Program-made: the position numbers and the translations under genes
Origin: Mycolicibacter sp. MU0083
Lineage (GTDB): Bacteria > Actinomycetota > Actinomycetes > Mycobacteriales > Mycobacteriaceae
Length of the DNA stretch: 64,000 nt
Direction: 5' to 3'
Assembly (NCBI RefSeq): GCF_963378075.1
Contig: NZ_OY726394.1
Coordinates: 1,612,001-1,676,000 of the forward strand
Part shown: positions 7,821 to 16,862 of the stretch, piece after piece
How the letters are laid out: each line of letters opens with the position of its first letter
Position numbering within the stretch: the stretch's first letter is position 1
The notes under the pieces: model-generated
The model's database searches: none
The model's input: the letters and a program-made list of their open reading frames with translations, nothing else
What the model was told of the DNA's origin: nothing

Positions 7821-8915
7821 ATGAAAGTCATAGTCGAAGCCGACGGCGGATCGCGTGGCAACCCGGGACCGGCCGGATACGGCGCGGTGGTGTGGTCGGC
7901 CGACCGCGCCGATGTGCTGGCCGAGGCCAAAGAGGCCATCGGGATCGCCACCAACAACGTCGCCGAATACCGGGGCCTGGTCGCCGGATTGACCGAGGCG
8001 TCCCGCCTGGGTGCCGCCGAGGTCGGCGTGTTCATGGATTCCAAGCTGGTGGTCGAACAGATGGCCGGCCGGTGGAAGGTCAAACACCCCGACCTCATCG
8101 CACTGCACCGGCAGGCCCGCGACCTGGCGTCGCGATTCGACCATGTCCGCTACACCTGGATCCCGCGGGAGAAGAACTCGCACGCAGACCGGCTGGCCAA
8201 CGAGGCGATGGACGCCGCCGCCGGGATCGACAAGCCTCCGACCGACAAGGCCGAGACGGCTCCGGCGCCGGCGCCCACCGCTCCCGGCTGGACCGGGGCC
8301 ACCGGAACCGCGACCCGCATGCTGCTGCTGCGGCACGGGCAGACCGAACTGTCGGTGCACCGGCGCTACTCGGGCCGGGGCAACCCGCCGCTGACCGACA
8401 CCGGGTGGCGCCAGGCGGAGTCCGCGGCGCGCTATCTGGCCGAGCGCGGCGGCATTGCCGCAGTGGTCAGTTCGCCACTGCAGCGCTGCCGCGACACCGC
8501 GGCCGCGGCGGCGAAGCTCCTGCGCCTGGACGTGACCGTCGACGACGACCTGACCGAGACCGACTTCGGAGCCTGGGAGGGCCTGACGTTCGCCGAGGCC
8601 TCCGAGCGTGACCCCGAACTGCACCGCCGATGGCTCAAAGACACCTCCACCGAGCCGCCCGGCGGCGAGAGCTTCGACGCGGTGCAACAGCGTGTGCAGC
8701 GGGCCCGCGACCGGATCGTGGCCGACCACGCCGGCTCCACCGTGCTGGTGGTGTCGCATGTGACGCCGATCAAAACGGTGCTGCGGCTGGCGCTGGACGC
8801 CGGCCCGGGCATCTTGTACCGGCTGCATCTGGATCTGGCGTCACTGAGCATCGCCGAGTTCTACGGTGACGGCCCCGCGTCGGTGCGTCTGGTCAACCAG
8901 ACGGGTTATCTGTAG
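7821..8915 (+). CDS. Bifunctional RNase HI / phosphoglycerate-mutase-type (CobC-like) phosphatase
   Basis: A 364-residue two-domain protein equal in length to M. tuberculosis Rv2228c. Domain 1 (1-~135) is RNase HI: Asp8, Glu49, Asp73 and Asp123 form the DEDD metal site, removing RNA from RNA/DNA hybrids. A Pro/Ala linker (~138-165) follows. Domain 2 (~166-364) is a histidine phosphatase with LLLRHGQTE (His172), SSPLQRCRDTA, ETDFGAWEGLT and the second His in VVSHVTPI; this domain complements alpha-ribazole phosphatase (CobC) in the family. The ATG at 7821 begins the RNase H strand MKVIVEADGG. No separate cobC is seen in this window although cobS and cobT are. Confidence 0.95.
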   Translation: MKVIVEADGGSRGNPGPAGYGAVVWSADRADVLAEAKEAIGIATNNVAEYRGLVAGLTEASRLGAAEVGVFMDSKLVVEQMAGRWKVKHPDLIALHRQARDLASRFDHVRYTWIPREKNSHADRLANEAMDAAAGIDKPPTDKAETAPAPAPTAPGWTGATGTATRMLLLRHGQTELSVHRRYSGRGNPPLTDTGWRQAESAARYLAERGGIAAVVSSPLQRCRDTAAAAAKLLRLDVTVDDDLTETDFGAWEGLTFAEASERDPELHRRWLKDTSTEPPGGESFDAVQQRVQRARDRIVADHAGSTVLVVSHVTPIKTVLRLALDAGPGILYRLHLDLASLSIAEFYGDGPASVRLVNQTGYL

Positions 8916-9016
8916 ACCGGCGACGCTCGCTCGGTCTGTGCAGGTGCACCCGTTCGCCGTGGGCCGCGAAGATCACGACCGCCTCGGCAACGTGATTCTG
9001 CTGCAGCGCAGGGGAT

Positions 9017-9044
9017 GCGTCCCTCAAGCGGCGTCCCTCAAGCG
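9017..9044. repeat. 14-bp tandem duplication at the 3' end of the oxygenase gene
   Basis: The unit GCGTCCCTCAAGCG occurs twice in perfect tandem (9017-9030 and 9031-9044), followed by a partial third unit (GCGTC). On the minus strand the first-read unit carries the last codons and the TGA stop of the oxygenase; the second copy lies just beyond the stop. It looks like a replication-slippage duplication of the gene end. Confidence 0.85.
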
Positions 9045-9766
9045 GCGTCGTGAAAGATCAATCCGAGGGTGTAGCGCTGGCCGGATCGGACCGGGGAGAC
9101 CCCGTGGCGCACCGGGGCCGTCGACCATCCCCGAGTCGAGCGCACCGGTCGATCGCGGGTGGTGAACACATAGCCCTGCCCCCGGGGTAACTGCACGGCC
9201 ATTCCCCGCGACTGGGCGCGGGGACGCTGCTCGACCAGCAGGAACTCACCGCCGGTGTAATCGGTGCCCGGATCGCTGAGGTTGATCACGACTTGTAGTG
9301 GAAACACCAACTCGCCGTAGAGATCCCGGTGCAGGGCATTCCAGTCGCCCGGGCCGTAGTGCAGCATCAGGGCGGTCGGTTTGATCTGGCCGGCACGGTG
9401 GCAGTGCTCCAGCCAGGTATCGAAATCGTCGGGCCAGGGCGACTCCCGGCCGAGTCGGTCCGCCCACTCCCGGGCGATCGGCAACAGGTGCGGGTACAAC
9501 GCCCGTTTGAGGGGTTCGACGGGATCGGGTGCCGGTGCGGTGAAATAGCGGTATTGGCCGGAGCCGTAGCGATGTCGCTGCATGTCGACGGTGGTGCGAA
9601 AACGCGTGTCGTCGGTGTAGCACCGTCGCAGCCGTGCGGCTTCCGGCCCGGTCAACAGGCGGGGGAGCAGGGCGCCGCCGGATTCGTCCAGTTCGGTGCG
9701 CACCGCAGCCCAGTCGGCGGCGTCGACGCGGCGCTGCCAACGGTTGGGCGGAACGGCTGCGGCCAT
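9038..9766 (-). CDS. 2-oxoglutarate/Fe(II)-dependent oxygenase (DUF2086-like)
   Basis: A 242-residue protein of the 2OG-Fe(II) dioxygenase superfamily. Iron ligands are visible: ALHRDLYGELVFPLQ provides His and Asp (HxD), RHGVSPV the distal His, and the Arg of QRYTLGLIF follows ten residues later as the 2-oxoglutarate anchor. A double-stranded beta-helix strand pattern (VVINLSDPGTDYTGGEFLLVEQRP) fits. The substrate is unknown; the closest general groups hydroxylate proteins or nucleobases. It follows the TM2-domain gene with a 13-bp gap and is probably co-transcribed. I know of no counterpart at this position in M. tuberculosis. Confidence 0.87.
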   Translation of the reverse strand: MAAAVPPNRWQRRVDAADWAAVRTELDESGGALLPRLLTGPEAARLRRCYTDDTRFRTTVDMQRHRYGSGQYRYFTAPAPDPVEPLKRALYPHLLPIAREWADRLGRESPWPDDFDTWLEHCHRAGQIKPTALMLHYGPGDWNALHRDLYGELVFPLQVVINLSDPGTDYTGGEFLLVEQRPRAQSRGMAVQLPRGQGYVFTTRDRPVRSTRGWSTAPVRHGVSPVRSGQRYTLGLIFHDAA

Positions 9767-9779
9767 CGGGGCGTCCGGT

Positions 9780-10241
9780 TCAGGGCCGCAGCGGTCGGCC
9801 GTACCGGTCGCGCACCGAGCCGGTGAAGATCATGATGGCGTCCACGATCACCCAGATGCCCAGGCCGAACCAGATGAGTGCGCCGATGCCGAAGACCAGC
9901 AGCAGCAAGCCGACGATCCAGGTGGCCAACTGTGCGACCGCCAGCTGGTTCGAGCCCAGGTAGAACCGGCCCGCGCCGAAACCACCCAGAAACAGTTGCA
10001 ACAGGCCGGCGGCGGCTTTGGACTTGTCGGAGTACGGCTCACCGGTCATCGGATCCCGGCCGAACGGAGCGTAGGGGTCGAGCGCCCCGTAACCGCCCGG
10101 TGTCGGGTACGCGCCCGGCGGCGGGTACGCGCCGGGCGGCGGATAGAAACCGGGCTGGGCATAGCCGCTCTGCGGCGGATAGCCGCCGAGCGGGGGATAG
10201 CCACTGGGCTGATCAGGACCGTCGCCCGGATACTCGCTCAC
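9780..10241 (-). CDS. TM2 domain membrane protein with Pro/Gly/Tyr-rich N-terminus
   Basis: A 153-residue protein. Residues 1-~70 are low complexity with repeating GYPP/GAYPPP/GGYPP units, probably disordered. Residues ~80-145 form a TM2 domain: charged KSKAAAGLLQLFLGGFGAGRFYLG, then two hydrophobic helices (LATWIVGLLLLVFGIGALIW and GLGIWVIVDAIMIFTG) and the short tail DRYGRPL. Such proteins are small integral membrane proteins of unknown role. The GTG at 10241 is preferred over GTG 10271 because translation from 10241 begins directly in the low-complexity region; both lack a strong ribosome site. It is divergent from rnpB. Confidence 0.85.
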   Translation of the reverse strand: MSEYPGDGPDQPSGYPPLGGYPPQSGYAQPGFYPPPGAYPPPGAYPTPGGYGALDPYAPFGRDPMTGEPYSDKSKAAAGLLQLFLGGFGAGRFYLGSNQLAVAQLATWIVGLLLLVFGIGALIWFGLGIWVIVDAIMIFTGSVRDRYGRPLRP

Positions 10242-10259
10242 GTCGCGAGTATGGCACGG

Positions 10260-10290
10260 TTGGCCCGCCACATCGGCTTACCGGTACGGT
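10260..10290 (+). promoter_or_regulatory. Candidate promoter of rnpB
   Basis: A TTGGCC hexamer (10260-10265) and a TACGGT hexamer (10285-10290), 19 bp apart, lie just upstream of the predicted RNase P RNA 5' end. The spacing to the RNA start (about 8-10 nt) suits a sigma-A type promoter. It overlaps the start region of the divergent TM2 gene. Confidence 0.4.
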
Positions 10291-10298
10291 GATCAGCG

Positions 10299-10690
<392 letters not shown>

Positions 10691-10802
10691 CCCTCTCCAC
10701 CGGGCCGCCCCGCCCCCATTGACCAAGCCCTCGGCGGATATCAAGATGGCCGCAGGGTCATCGTCGAGGGGGCTACATGACTGCACTGCGCAAGGGGGCG
10801 GC

Positions 10803-11882
10803 GTGACCGGGGTGGGCGAGCGGAGTCGGTTACTCGATGCGGCCGGACGCGGCCTGACACGGCACGTGTTGCCGATGCTGGATCGTCGCCTTTCGGCGTC
10901 GGTCCAACCGTTCACCCAGGCTCGGCAGATGCGTCCCGAACTGGGCAGTCGCCGATGGGGCTGGACGCACTACGGATTCTTCGTCCCGGACCTGCCGGAG
11001 CCGTATCGCTACGTCAACACCATGACCTTGATCGGAACCACCGGAACGGTGATATTCGACAACGGCGTGGTGGCCAGCGCCGACGTGCGCGACACCACCA
11101 CGGTGCTCTCCTCGACCGCGGCAGCGGATCACCACCATTACCGCGCCTACGACGCCCGCCGCGACTGCGACTTCGCCGCCGACGGATCGACCCTTCGCTG
11201 GGGTGAGCATCTGGCGGTCGAGGCCGACCATCCTCGATACACCGTGCACGGAGACTACGAGGAATTCGGCATCGACCTGGAGTTCGATGCGACCCAACAC
11301 GTCTCGTACTTCGTCAAGACGCCGGTCTACGATCACTTCAGTCTGCTGGCTCCCTACCGCGGTGTGCTGCGCGACGGGGACGAACGGATTCCGGTGTCCG
11401 GCATCGGCACCGTGGAGTATGCGCGTTGCATCAGTCCGCAGACGATGCTGGCGCGACCGCTGCCGGCACCCGCCCGGTTGCCGGTCGATTTCTTCACCTA
11501 CCAGATCATCGCGCTGCCCGGTGATATCCAGTTGCTCCTGACCGATGTGCGCGCGGCCGGTGCCACCGCATGCCGGCTGGCCCAGGTGCGGTACCTGGAC
11601 CGGCCGGCCGAGGTGTTCGACGACGTTCGGTTCAAAGTCATCGAATACGCCGACCCGCAGGTCGACCCGATGGGGCGGTCGATGAGGGTTCCGCGCCGCT
11701 TGCGTTGGGACATACTGCATTACGGTCGCGAGATCGCTTCGATCACGGGCACCGTCGATTCCCCGCTTCGCTTCGGCCATGGGCGCGGATACGTCGGCGC
11801 GTACTCCTATACCGGCCACTGGCGTGGCAAAGCGGTGAGCGGATCCGCCTATCTGGAATGGGTCGACTGCCAGAGGCGGTAG
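10803..11882 (+). CDS. Conserved hypothetical protein, lipocalin/AttH-like (DUF6670-type)
   Basis: A 359-residue protein with no catalytic motif I recognise. It is rich in beta-strand and aromatic residues: RRWGWTHYGFFVPDLPEPYRY near residue 50, TGTVIFDNGVV, a middle strand block around TVHGDYEEFGIDLEFDAT, and a C-terminal RGYVGAYSYTGHWRGKAVSGSAYLEWVD. The last segment resembles the closing strands of the hydroxyneurosporene-synthase/AttH-like double barrel, which suggests lipid or steroid binding or isomerisation; this is inference. The GTG at 10803 follows a run of G (AAGGGGGCGGC) and is the last plausible start before conserved sequence; earlier frames read through rnpB. Confidence 0.75.
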   Translation: MTGVGERSRLLDAAGRGLTRHVLPMLDRRLSASVQPFTQARQMRPELGSRRWGWTHYGFFVPDLPEPYRYVNTMTLIGTTGTVIFDNGVVASADVRDTTTVLSSTAAADHHHYRAYDARRDCDFAADGSTLRWGEHLAVEADHPRYTVHGDYEEFGIDLEFDATQHVSYFVKTPVYDHFSLLAPYRGVLRDGDERIPVSGIGTVEYARCISPQTMLARPLPAPARLPVDFFTYQIIALPGDIQLLLTDVRAAGATACRLAQVRYLDRPAEVFDDVRFKVIEYADPQVDPMGRSMRVPRRLRWDILHYGREIASITGTVDSPLRFGHGRGYVGAYSYTGHWRGKAVSGSAYLEWVDCQRR

Positions 11883-11916
11883 CCACGCGGCCGCGGTTGG
11901 CCTTTGTCGAGTCGCG

Positions 11917-13341
11917 CTACATGATCCGGTCGAGTTTGCGCAGGGCCGGCCGCAGTGCCGCCTCGCACCGCGCGGCGAGTTCGGCCTCCCGGGCATAGAG
12001 CACCCCGTAGGTGAAGGTGTCCTGACCGGCGGCCGCCGCGGCGTCGGCCTGGTGAAGCAGATGCGCCCGGCTGACCACGCTGTCCTGGTACTCGCCGAGC
12101 AGGGTCTGAATCGTCTTCGCCCGCCGGGCGATCTTCTTCTTGTTCGCCGCCGCGGCCGCATAGCGCAGCTGCTTGGCAGCCTTGCGGATCCGGTGCAGGG
12201 CCGCGTCGTGGTCGGCCGCGCCCTTGGCGGCCTTCACCGCCTTGCGCAGCCGCCGGTAGGCGAGGCCGACGGTGGCGGACCGCCCGGCGGCCGGCGCTCC
12301 GACCAGATCCTCGAGGCCGTCGAGCAGCCGAAAATAGCGCGGGGACCGCATCGCGGCCAGACTGCGTCGTAGCCCGGCCTGATAGCGGCGCAGCGAACCG
12401 TCCACCAGCCGTTCACGGACCGGACCGCGGACCAGCTCCGGTGCCAGCGTGTCCAGCGCCTGCCGATAACGCTGGGCCAGGACCTCGGCATCCCGGGCGG
12501 CACCCAGCACCGTGCCCAGTTCCTTCAGCTCGCCGAGCACCACCGCGTGCGCCGGCTCCTTGCTGTTCAACAGACTGCGGATCCGTCGGATGGTCACCCG
12601 CATCTGGTGAACCGCGTCGTCGATGTCCGCGCGCACCGCGCGATCCCAGACCAGCAGTTGCTCGACCTGCTCGGCCAACGCCCGGTGCAGGCGATCGGTC
12701 GGGGGCGCCGGCCTCGCCGGTGAGTCGAGCACTCTGGCCAGTTTGGAACCGTGGCCGGCGGGCCTGGCGCCGGTGTCGAGCAGTCGGTTGCCCAACCGAT
12801 CCAGCAACTTGCGGTCCCCGCAGCCCAGCTCCAGTTCCCATTCCCGCCAGTACTGTTCGGTCTGGTCGGTTGCCGAACCGTCGGCCGAGGCGGTGACCTG
12901 ATCGTCGCAGAACTCCGCCAACACCTCACCGTGCTCGTCGTGCAGCACCACCAGGCTGCGTGCGGTACGGATCTGCGCCACCGGAGCCACCGGCCGATCC
13001 CGCACGATCGCGGTCACCACATCGAGCAGGTCGTCCGGAATCTCCTCGCCCAGGGGCGCGCGCACCTCGGTGCGGGCGTCCGGCCCGGCCGGAAGCTTCA
13101 GGTGCCAGCCCGCGTCGGGGCCGCCGGTGCGTCGGCGCAGCGTGATCCGCCGCGCCGCCAAGTCATGCCCGGCGGTGTCGAAGTAGGTCGCGGCCAGTTC
13201 CACCGGCGGTAGCTGTGTTACCCGAGCGACCCCCCGGATGCCCGAGAACGACGGCGGGAGCGTGGACTCTTCGACGTCGAATTTGCACTCGATTTCCAGG
13301 TGCTGAGTCATAGTCGAATCCCGATCGACGATTCCTGACAT
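11917..13341 (-). CDS. CYTH and CHAD domain-containing protein (Rv2226-like)
   Basis: A 474-residue protein. The N-terminal CYTH triphosphate-tunnel domain (~10-200) begins with the diagnostic HLEIECKFDV and continues with YFDTAGHDLAARRITLRRR, WHLKLPAG and WREWELEL, the basic and acidic residues lining the tunnel. The CHAD domain (~225-470) has the histidine-containing helices DAVHQMRVTIRRIRSLL and ALHRIRKAAKQLRYAAA. Such fusions bind inorganic polyphosphate and may hydrolyse triphosphates. The ATG at 13341 is chosen because GGAGG lies 6 nt upstream (13348-13352); ATG 13311, ten codons later, has no clear site but would also be functional. Confidence 0.92.
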   Translation of the reverse strand: MSGIVDRDSTMTQHLEIECKFDVEESTLPPSFSGIRGVARVTQLPPVELAATYFDTAGHDLAARRITLRRRTGGPDAGWHLKLPAGPDARTEVRAPLGEEIPDDLLDVVTAIVRDRPVAPVAQIRTARSLVVLHDEHGEVLAEFCDDQVTASADGSATDQTEQYWREWELELGCGDRKLLDRLGNRLLDTGARPAGHGSKLARVLDSPARPAPPTDRLHRALAEQVEQLLVWDRAVRADIDDAVHQMRVTIRRIRSLLNSKEPAHAVVLGELKELGTVLGAARDAEVLAQRYRQALDTLAPELVRGPVRERLVDGSLRRYQAGLRRSLAAMRSPRYFRLLDGLEDLVGAPAAGRSATVGLAYRRLRKAVKAAKGAADHDAALHRIRKAAKQLRYAAAAANKKKIARRAKTIQTLLGEYQDSVVSRAHLLHQADAAAAAGQDTFTYGVLYAREAELAARCEAALRPALRKLDRIM

Positions 13342-13414
13342 TCTCGCCTCCACGGGACGCGGGCCGCAGACTCCATGGTGCCAGATCGAGCCGGCACCAT
13401 GGCCCGGCCAGGGG

Positions 13415-13678
13415 CTACGGCGCCGGAGGCGGCGGCGGTGCGGTCGTCGTAGCCGGCGCGGGTGGCGGCGGCGGGGGCGGGGGTGCGTAGTAGTCGCGCG
13501 GTATCGGCGCGTAATCCCGCATGCCTCCGAAACAGTCACTGATACCGATGATGCGGCCGATCCCCACACAGATCGTGGCCTGAGCCTCGGCGGGCGGTCG
13601 GATGACGGTGGCGGCCTCCGCCGCACCGAACACTCCCAGCACGGCCGCGACCCCGACGATCCACGAACGCCGGTTCAT
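13415..13678 (-). CDS. Small secreted proline-rich protein
   Basis: An 87-residue product from ATG 13678 with a signal peptide (MNRRSWIVGVAAVLGVFGAAEA), a short middle part with two Cys residues (ATICVGIGRIIGISDCFGG) that could pair, and a C-terminal tail of proline runs and a TTT patch. Many small mycobacterial exported peptides look like this; function unknown. A start at 13732 (MTAHEM) would add 18 basic residues before the signal peptide. It lies just upstream, on the same strand, of the CYTH-CHAD gene and divergent from the hemophore-like gene. Confidence 0.65.
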   Translation of the reverse strand: MNRRSWIVGVAAVLGVFGAAEAATVIRPPAEAQATICVGIGRIIGISDCFGGMRDYAPIPRDYYAPPPPPPPPAPATTTAPPPPPAP

Positions 13679-13857
13679 CGACCGTCGCCGGCGGGAATCG
13701 GCCTTGCGCGAAACCATTTCGTGAGCGGTCATGGAATCGGAGTATACGGGCCGCGCCCGATGTTCCTGTGCTTTATGGTATTTCGTGCTCGGTACTGTTT
13801 ACAGCGTGCGATGAAGATCGCAATACCGGACGTCATTGTCGAGGTGAGGGAGTAGCC

Positions 13858-14232
13858 ATGTTGAGTTTCACCCGGATCGACCTGCGCGGGATCTACGGTG
13901 GTATCGCCGCCGGCGCTCTGGCCGGAGCGGCGCTGTTCGGCGCCGTCGGTACCGCGGCGGCCGACCCGACCCCGGCGAACTGCACGGCGGCCGACCTGGC
14001 CCGCGCTTCGGCCAGCGCGGCGACCGAGACCGCGGCATATCTGACCGCCCACCCGGACGTCAACGAGTTCTTCACCAAGCTGAAGACCGAACCGCAGGAC
14101 GACGCCGAAGCGGCGCTGCAGGCCTACATGGACGCCAACCCCCAGGTGCATACCGATCTGAAGCAGCTCCGCCAGCCGCTGGCCGACCAGCAGAAGCGCT
14201 GCAACTGGACCTCATCAGAGCTGCCCGAGTAG
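13858..14232 (+). CDS. Secreted hemophore-related (MHB-type) haem-binding protein
   Basis: A 124-residue exported protein. Residues 1-~36 are a signal peptide ending in the AxA site GTAAADP. The mature part matches the mycobacterial haemophore family: CTAADLARASASAATETAAYL, HPDVNEFFTKLKTEP, and a final Cys (KRCNWT) that forms a disulfide with the first Cys in family structures. Members such as Rv0203 bind haem outside the membrane and deliver it to MmpL transporters; haem ligation here is inference. The ATG at 13858 is preceded by GAGGTGAGGGAG, which rejects the longer upstream frame. Confidence 0.88.
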   Translation: MLSFTRIDLRGIYGGIAAGALAGAALFGAVGTAAADPTPANCTAADLARASASAATETAAYLTAHPDVNEFFTKLKTEPQDDAEAALQAYMDANPQVHTDLKQLRQPLADQQKRCNWTSSELPE

Positions 14233-14252
14233 CGGCGCAGGCCGCCGCGCCG
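14233..14252. terminator. Hairpin between convergent hemophore-like and panB genes
   Basis: CGGCGC (14233-14238) pairs perfectly with GCGCCG (14247-14252) around an 8-nt loop, directly after the hemophore-like stop and 15 nt from the panB stop. There is no U tract on either side. Its position between convergent genes suggests a bidirectional terminator, but a GC-rich hairpin of this size can occur by chance here. Confidence 0.35.
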
Positions 14253-14266
14253 GGGCACCGCCGGGA

Positions 14267-15106
14267 CTAGAAGCAGTGCTCCTCGGCGGGGAACGTGCCC
14301 GCTGCGACCTCGTCGGCGTACTGCTCCGCCGCCCGGCGCAATTCAGCACCCAGCTCACCGAAACGCTTGACGAAGCGGGCGGTCTTGCCGGTGGTCATCC
14401 CGGCCATGTCCTGCCACACCAGAACCTGGGCGTCGCAGTTCGGTCCGGCACCGATGCCGATGGTGGGGATGGTCAGTTTGCCGGTGATCTGGGTGGCCAG
14501 CTCGGCGGGCACCATCTCCATCACCACCGAGAACGCGCCGGCCTCGGCTACCGCGATCGCATCGTGGATGGTCTGCTCGGCGGCGTCACCGCGGCCCTGC
14601 ACGCGGAAACCGCCCAGGGTGTTGACGCTCTGCGGAGTGAATCCGATGTGGGCCATCACCGGGATACCGGCCGCCGACAGCGTCGCGATCTGATCGGCCA
14701 CCCGCTCGCCGCCCTCCAGCTTGACCGCGTGCGCGCCGCCTTCCTTCATGAACCGGGTGGCGGTCGCCAGCGCCGCGGCGGGCCCGGCCTCGTAGGAGCC
14801 GAACGGCAGGTCGGCCACCACCAGGGCGTGCGGGGCGCCGCGCACCACCGCGCGGACCAGCGGAATCAGCTCATCGACGGTGATCGGAACGGTGCTGTCG
14901 TAGCCGTAGACCACATTGGCGGCCGAGTCGCCGACCAGCAGCACCGGGATACCGGCGTCGTCGAAGATTCGGGCGGTGGAGTAATCGTAGGCCGTCAGCA
15001 TGCTCCATTTACGGCCCTCGCCCTTCATCTGCTGCAGATGGTGGACGCGGGTCTGCGGGGCAATGCGTGCAGGCTCAGGTGAAGCGCCATAGACGTGCTC
15101 AGACAT
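14267..15106 (-). CDS. panB: 3-methyl-2-oxobutanoate hydroxymethyltransferase
   Basis: A 279-residue PanB, first step of pantothenate synthesis: it adds a hydroxymethyl group from 5,10-methylene-THF to 2-oxoisovalerate. TIM-barrel signatures are present: [43 protein letters not shown], the KLEGG metal/substrate region, [15 protein letters not shown], the catalytic Glu in [11 protein letters not shown], and [18 protein letters not shown]. Its length equals that of actinobacterial enzymes. It is convergent with the hemophore-like gene; the 194 bp between its start and caeA carry divergent promoters. Confidence 0.97.
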   Translation of the reverse strand: MSEHVYGASPEPARIAPQTRVHHLQQMKGEGRKWSMLTAYDYSTARIFDDAGIPVLLVGDSAANVVYGYDSTVPITVDELIPLVRAVVRGAPHALVVADLPFGSYEAGPAAALATATRFMKEGGAHAVKLEGGERVADQIATLSAAGIPVMAHIGFTPQSVNTLGGFRVQGRGDAAEQTIHDAIAVAEAGAFSVVMEMVPAELATQITGKLTIPTIGIGAGPNCDAQVLVWQDMAGMTTGKTARFVKRFGELGAELRRAAEQYADEVAAGTFPAEEHCF

Positions 15107-15300
15107 CGTTATCCCTATAAATGGTCGGGTCGATCCTCGAAGCCCATGAGCGGGTCCCCGGGTCGTCTGACATCAGCCAGTGTGCCACCTGCGGAAGCGT
15201 TGCTGAACCTCCAGGTCGAGTGCATTTCCTCACATCGTCAACGCGCTGAGCGCAGCCGGTGCCCGGGCATCCCCGGGTCTGCATGGCAGCATGTGGTGTC

Positions 15301-16842
15301 ATGAGCTCGCCGACGCGCCGTGACAGGATCATGCGCACCCCCCTGACCTGCCTCGTGATCGCGATGGTGGCCCTGATGGTCGGCAGTTGCACCCGGATGA
15401 CGCCGGGACATGCGGTGCTGGCGGTGCCGCAGGTCGGTCAGCCGGTGCAGTGGGAGAAATGCCGTTTCACCGCCGACACCAACATCAAGGTGCCGGCCAG
15501 CGCCCGGTGCGGATTCCTGGCGGTACCCGTGAACTACGACAAACCGCAGGGCGCGATCGCGCAACTCGCGATGATCCGGTTCCCGGCCACCAAGGAGAAG
15601 ATCGGCTCACTGGTGATCAACCCGGGCGGGCCGGGGGAGTCGGGCATCGAGACCGCGGCCAGCCTGATCACCGCGCTGCCGCGCCGGGTCAACGAGCGTT
15701 TCGACCTGGTCGGATTCGACCCGCGCGGGGTCGCGTCGTCGCGGCCGGCGGTCTGGTGCAACTCCGACAAGGAGAACGACCGGCTGCGCGCCCTGGACCA
15801 GGTCGACTACAGCCCCGAGGGTGTGGCGGCGATCGAGAACGAGACCAAGGAGTACGTCCAACGCTGCCTGGACAAGACCGGCGAGGAGTTCCTGGCCAAC
15901 GTCGGCACCGTCAACGTCGCCCGCGATCTCGATGCGATCCGCGCCGGCCTGGGCGACGAGAAGCTGACCTATCTGGGCTACTCCTACGGCACCCGGATCG
16001 GCGCCGCCTACGCCGAGGCGTTCCCGCAGAACGTGCGCGCAATGATCCTCGACGGCGCGGTCGACCCCAACGCCGACCCGATTGAAGAGGATCTGCGCCA
16101 GGCCCAGGCGTTCCAGGGCGCGTTCGACGACTTCGCGGCGGACTGCGCCAAGGAGGAGGACTGCCCGTTGGGCACCGACCCGGCCAAGGCCGTCGACGTC
16201 TACCACAGTCTGGTCAACCCGCTGGTCGATCGTCCCGCCAAGACCAAGGACCCCCGCGGGCTCAGTTACAGCGACGCGATCGTCGGCACCATCATGGCGC
16301 TGTACTCGCCGACGTTCTGGCAGCACCTCAACAACGGTCTGGCGGATCTGGTGGACGGCCGCGGCGACATCATGCTGAGCCTGGCCGACCTGTACATGCG
16401 GCGCGACGCCGGCGGCCACTACACCAACGCCACCGATGCCCGCGTCGCGGTCAACTGTGTCGATCAGCCGCCCGTCACCGACCGCGCCAAGGTGATCGAC
16501 GAAGACCGTCGGGCACGCGAGGTCGCGCCGTTCATGAGCTACGGGAAGTTCACCGGGGATGCGCCGCTGGGCACCTGCGCGTTCTGGCCGGTGCCGCCGA
16601 CCAGTGAACCGCATGCGGTCTCGGTGCCGGATCTGCCGCCGACCATGGTGGTGTCCACGACCCGGGATCCGGCCACCCCGTATCAGGCCGGGGTGGACCT
16701 GGCCAAGCAACTGCGCGGCGGGCTGCTGACGTTCAACGGAACCCAGCACACCGTGGTGTTCCAGGGCAACGAATGCGTCGACGCATTCGCCACCCGTTAC
16801 CTGGTCGACGGCACGTTGCCGCCAAACGATGCGAAGTGCTGA
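15301..16842 (+). CDS. caeA: Carboxylesterase/protease CaeA (Hip1 family), lipoprotein
   Basis: A 513-residue cell-envelope serine hydrolase orthologous to Rv2224c. It has an n-region RRDRIMRT, a hydrophobic segment and a lipobox VGSC (Cys30). The alpha/beta-hydrolase core shows the oxyanion region INPGGPGESG, the nucleophile elbow GYSYGTRIG, the Asp in TTRDPATP and the His in GTQHTVV. In M. tuberculosis the enzyme (Hip1) cleaves GroEL2 and affects envelope integrity. The ATG at 15301 gives the family-like SxxRRDRI start; 15331 is an alternative that still contains the signal. M. tuberculosis has a tandem paralog Rv2223c; only one copy is present here. Confidence 0.95.
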   Translation: MSSPTRRDRIMRTPLTCLVIAMVALMVGSCTRMTPGHAVLAVPQVGQPVQWEKCRFTADTNIKVPASARCGFLAVPVNYDKPQGAIAQLAMIRFPATKEKIGSLVINPGGPGESGIETAASLITALPRRVNERFDLVGFDPRGVASSRPAVWCNSDKENDRLRALDQVDYSPEGVAAIENETKEYVQRCLDKTGEEFLANVGTVNVARDLDAIRAGLGDEKLTYLGYSYGTRIGAAYAEAFPQNVRAMILDGAVDPNADPIEEDLRQAQAFQGAFDDFAADCAKEEDCPLGTDPAKAVDVYHSLVNPLVDRPAKTKDPRGLSYSDAIVGTIMALYSPTFWQHLNNGLADLVDGRGDIMLSLADLYMRRDAGGHYTNATDARVAVNCVDQPPVTDRAKVIDEDRRAREVAPFMSYGKFTGDAPLGTCAFWPVPPTSEPHAVSVPDLPPTMVVSTTRDPATPYQAGVDLAKQLRGGLLTFNGTQHTVVFQGNECVDAFATRYLVDGTLPPNDAKC

Positions 16843-16862
16843 GCGCTGATACGCTTCGCGGT

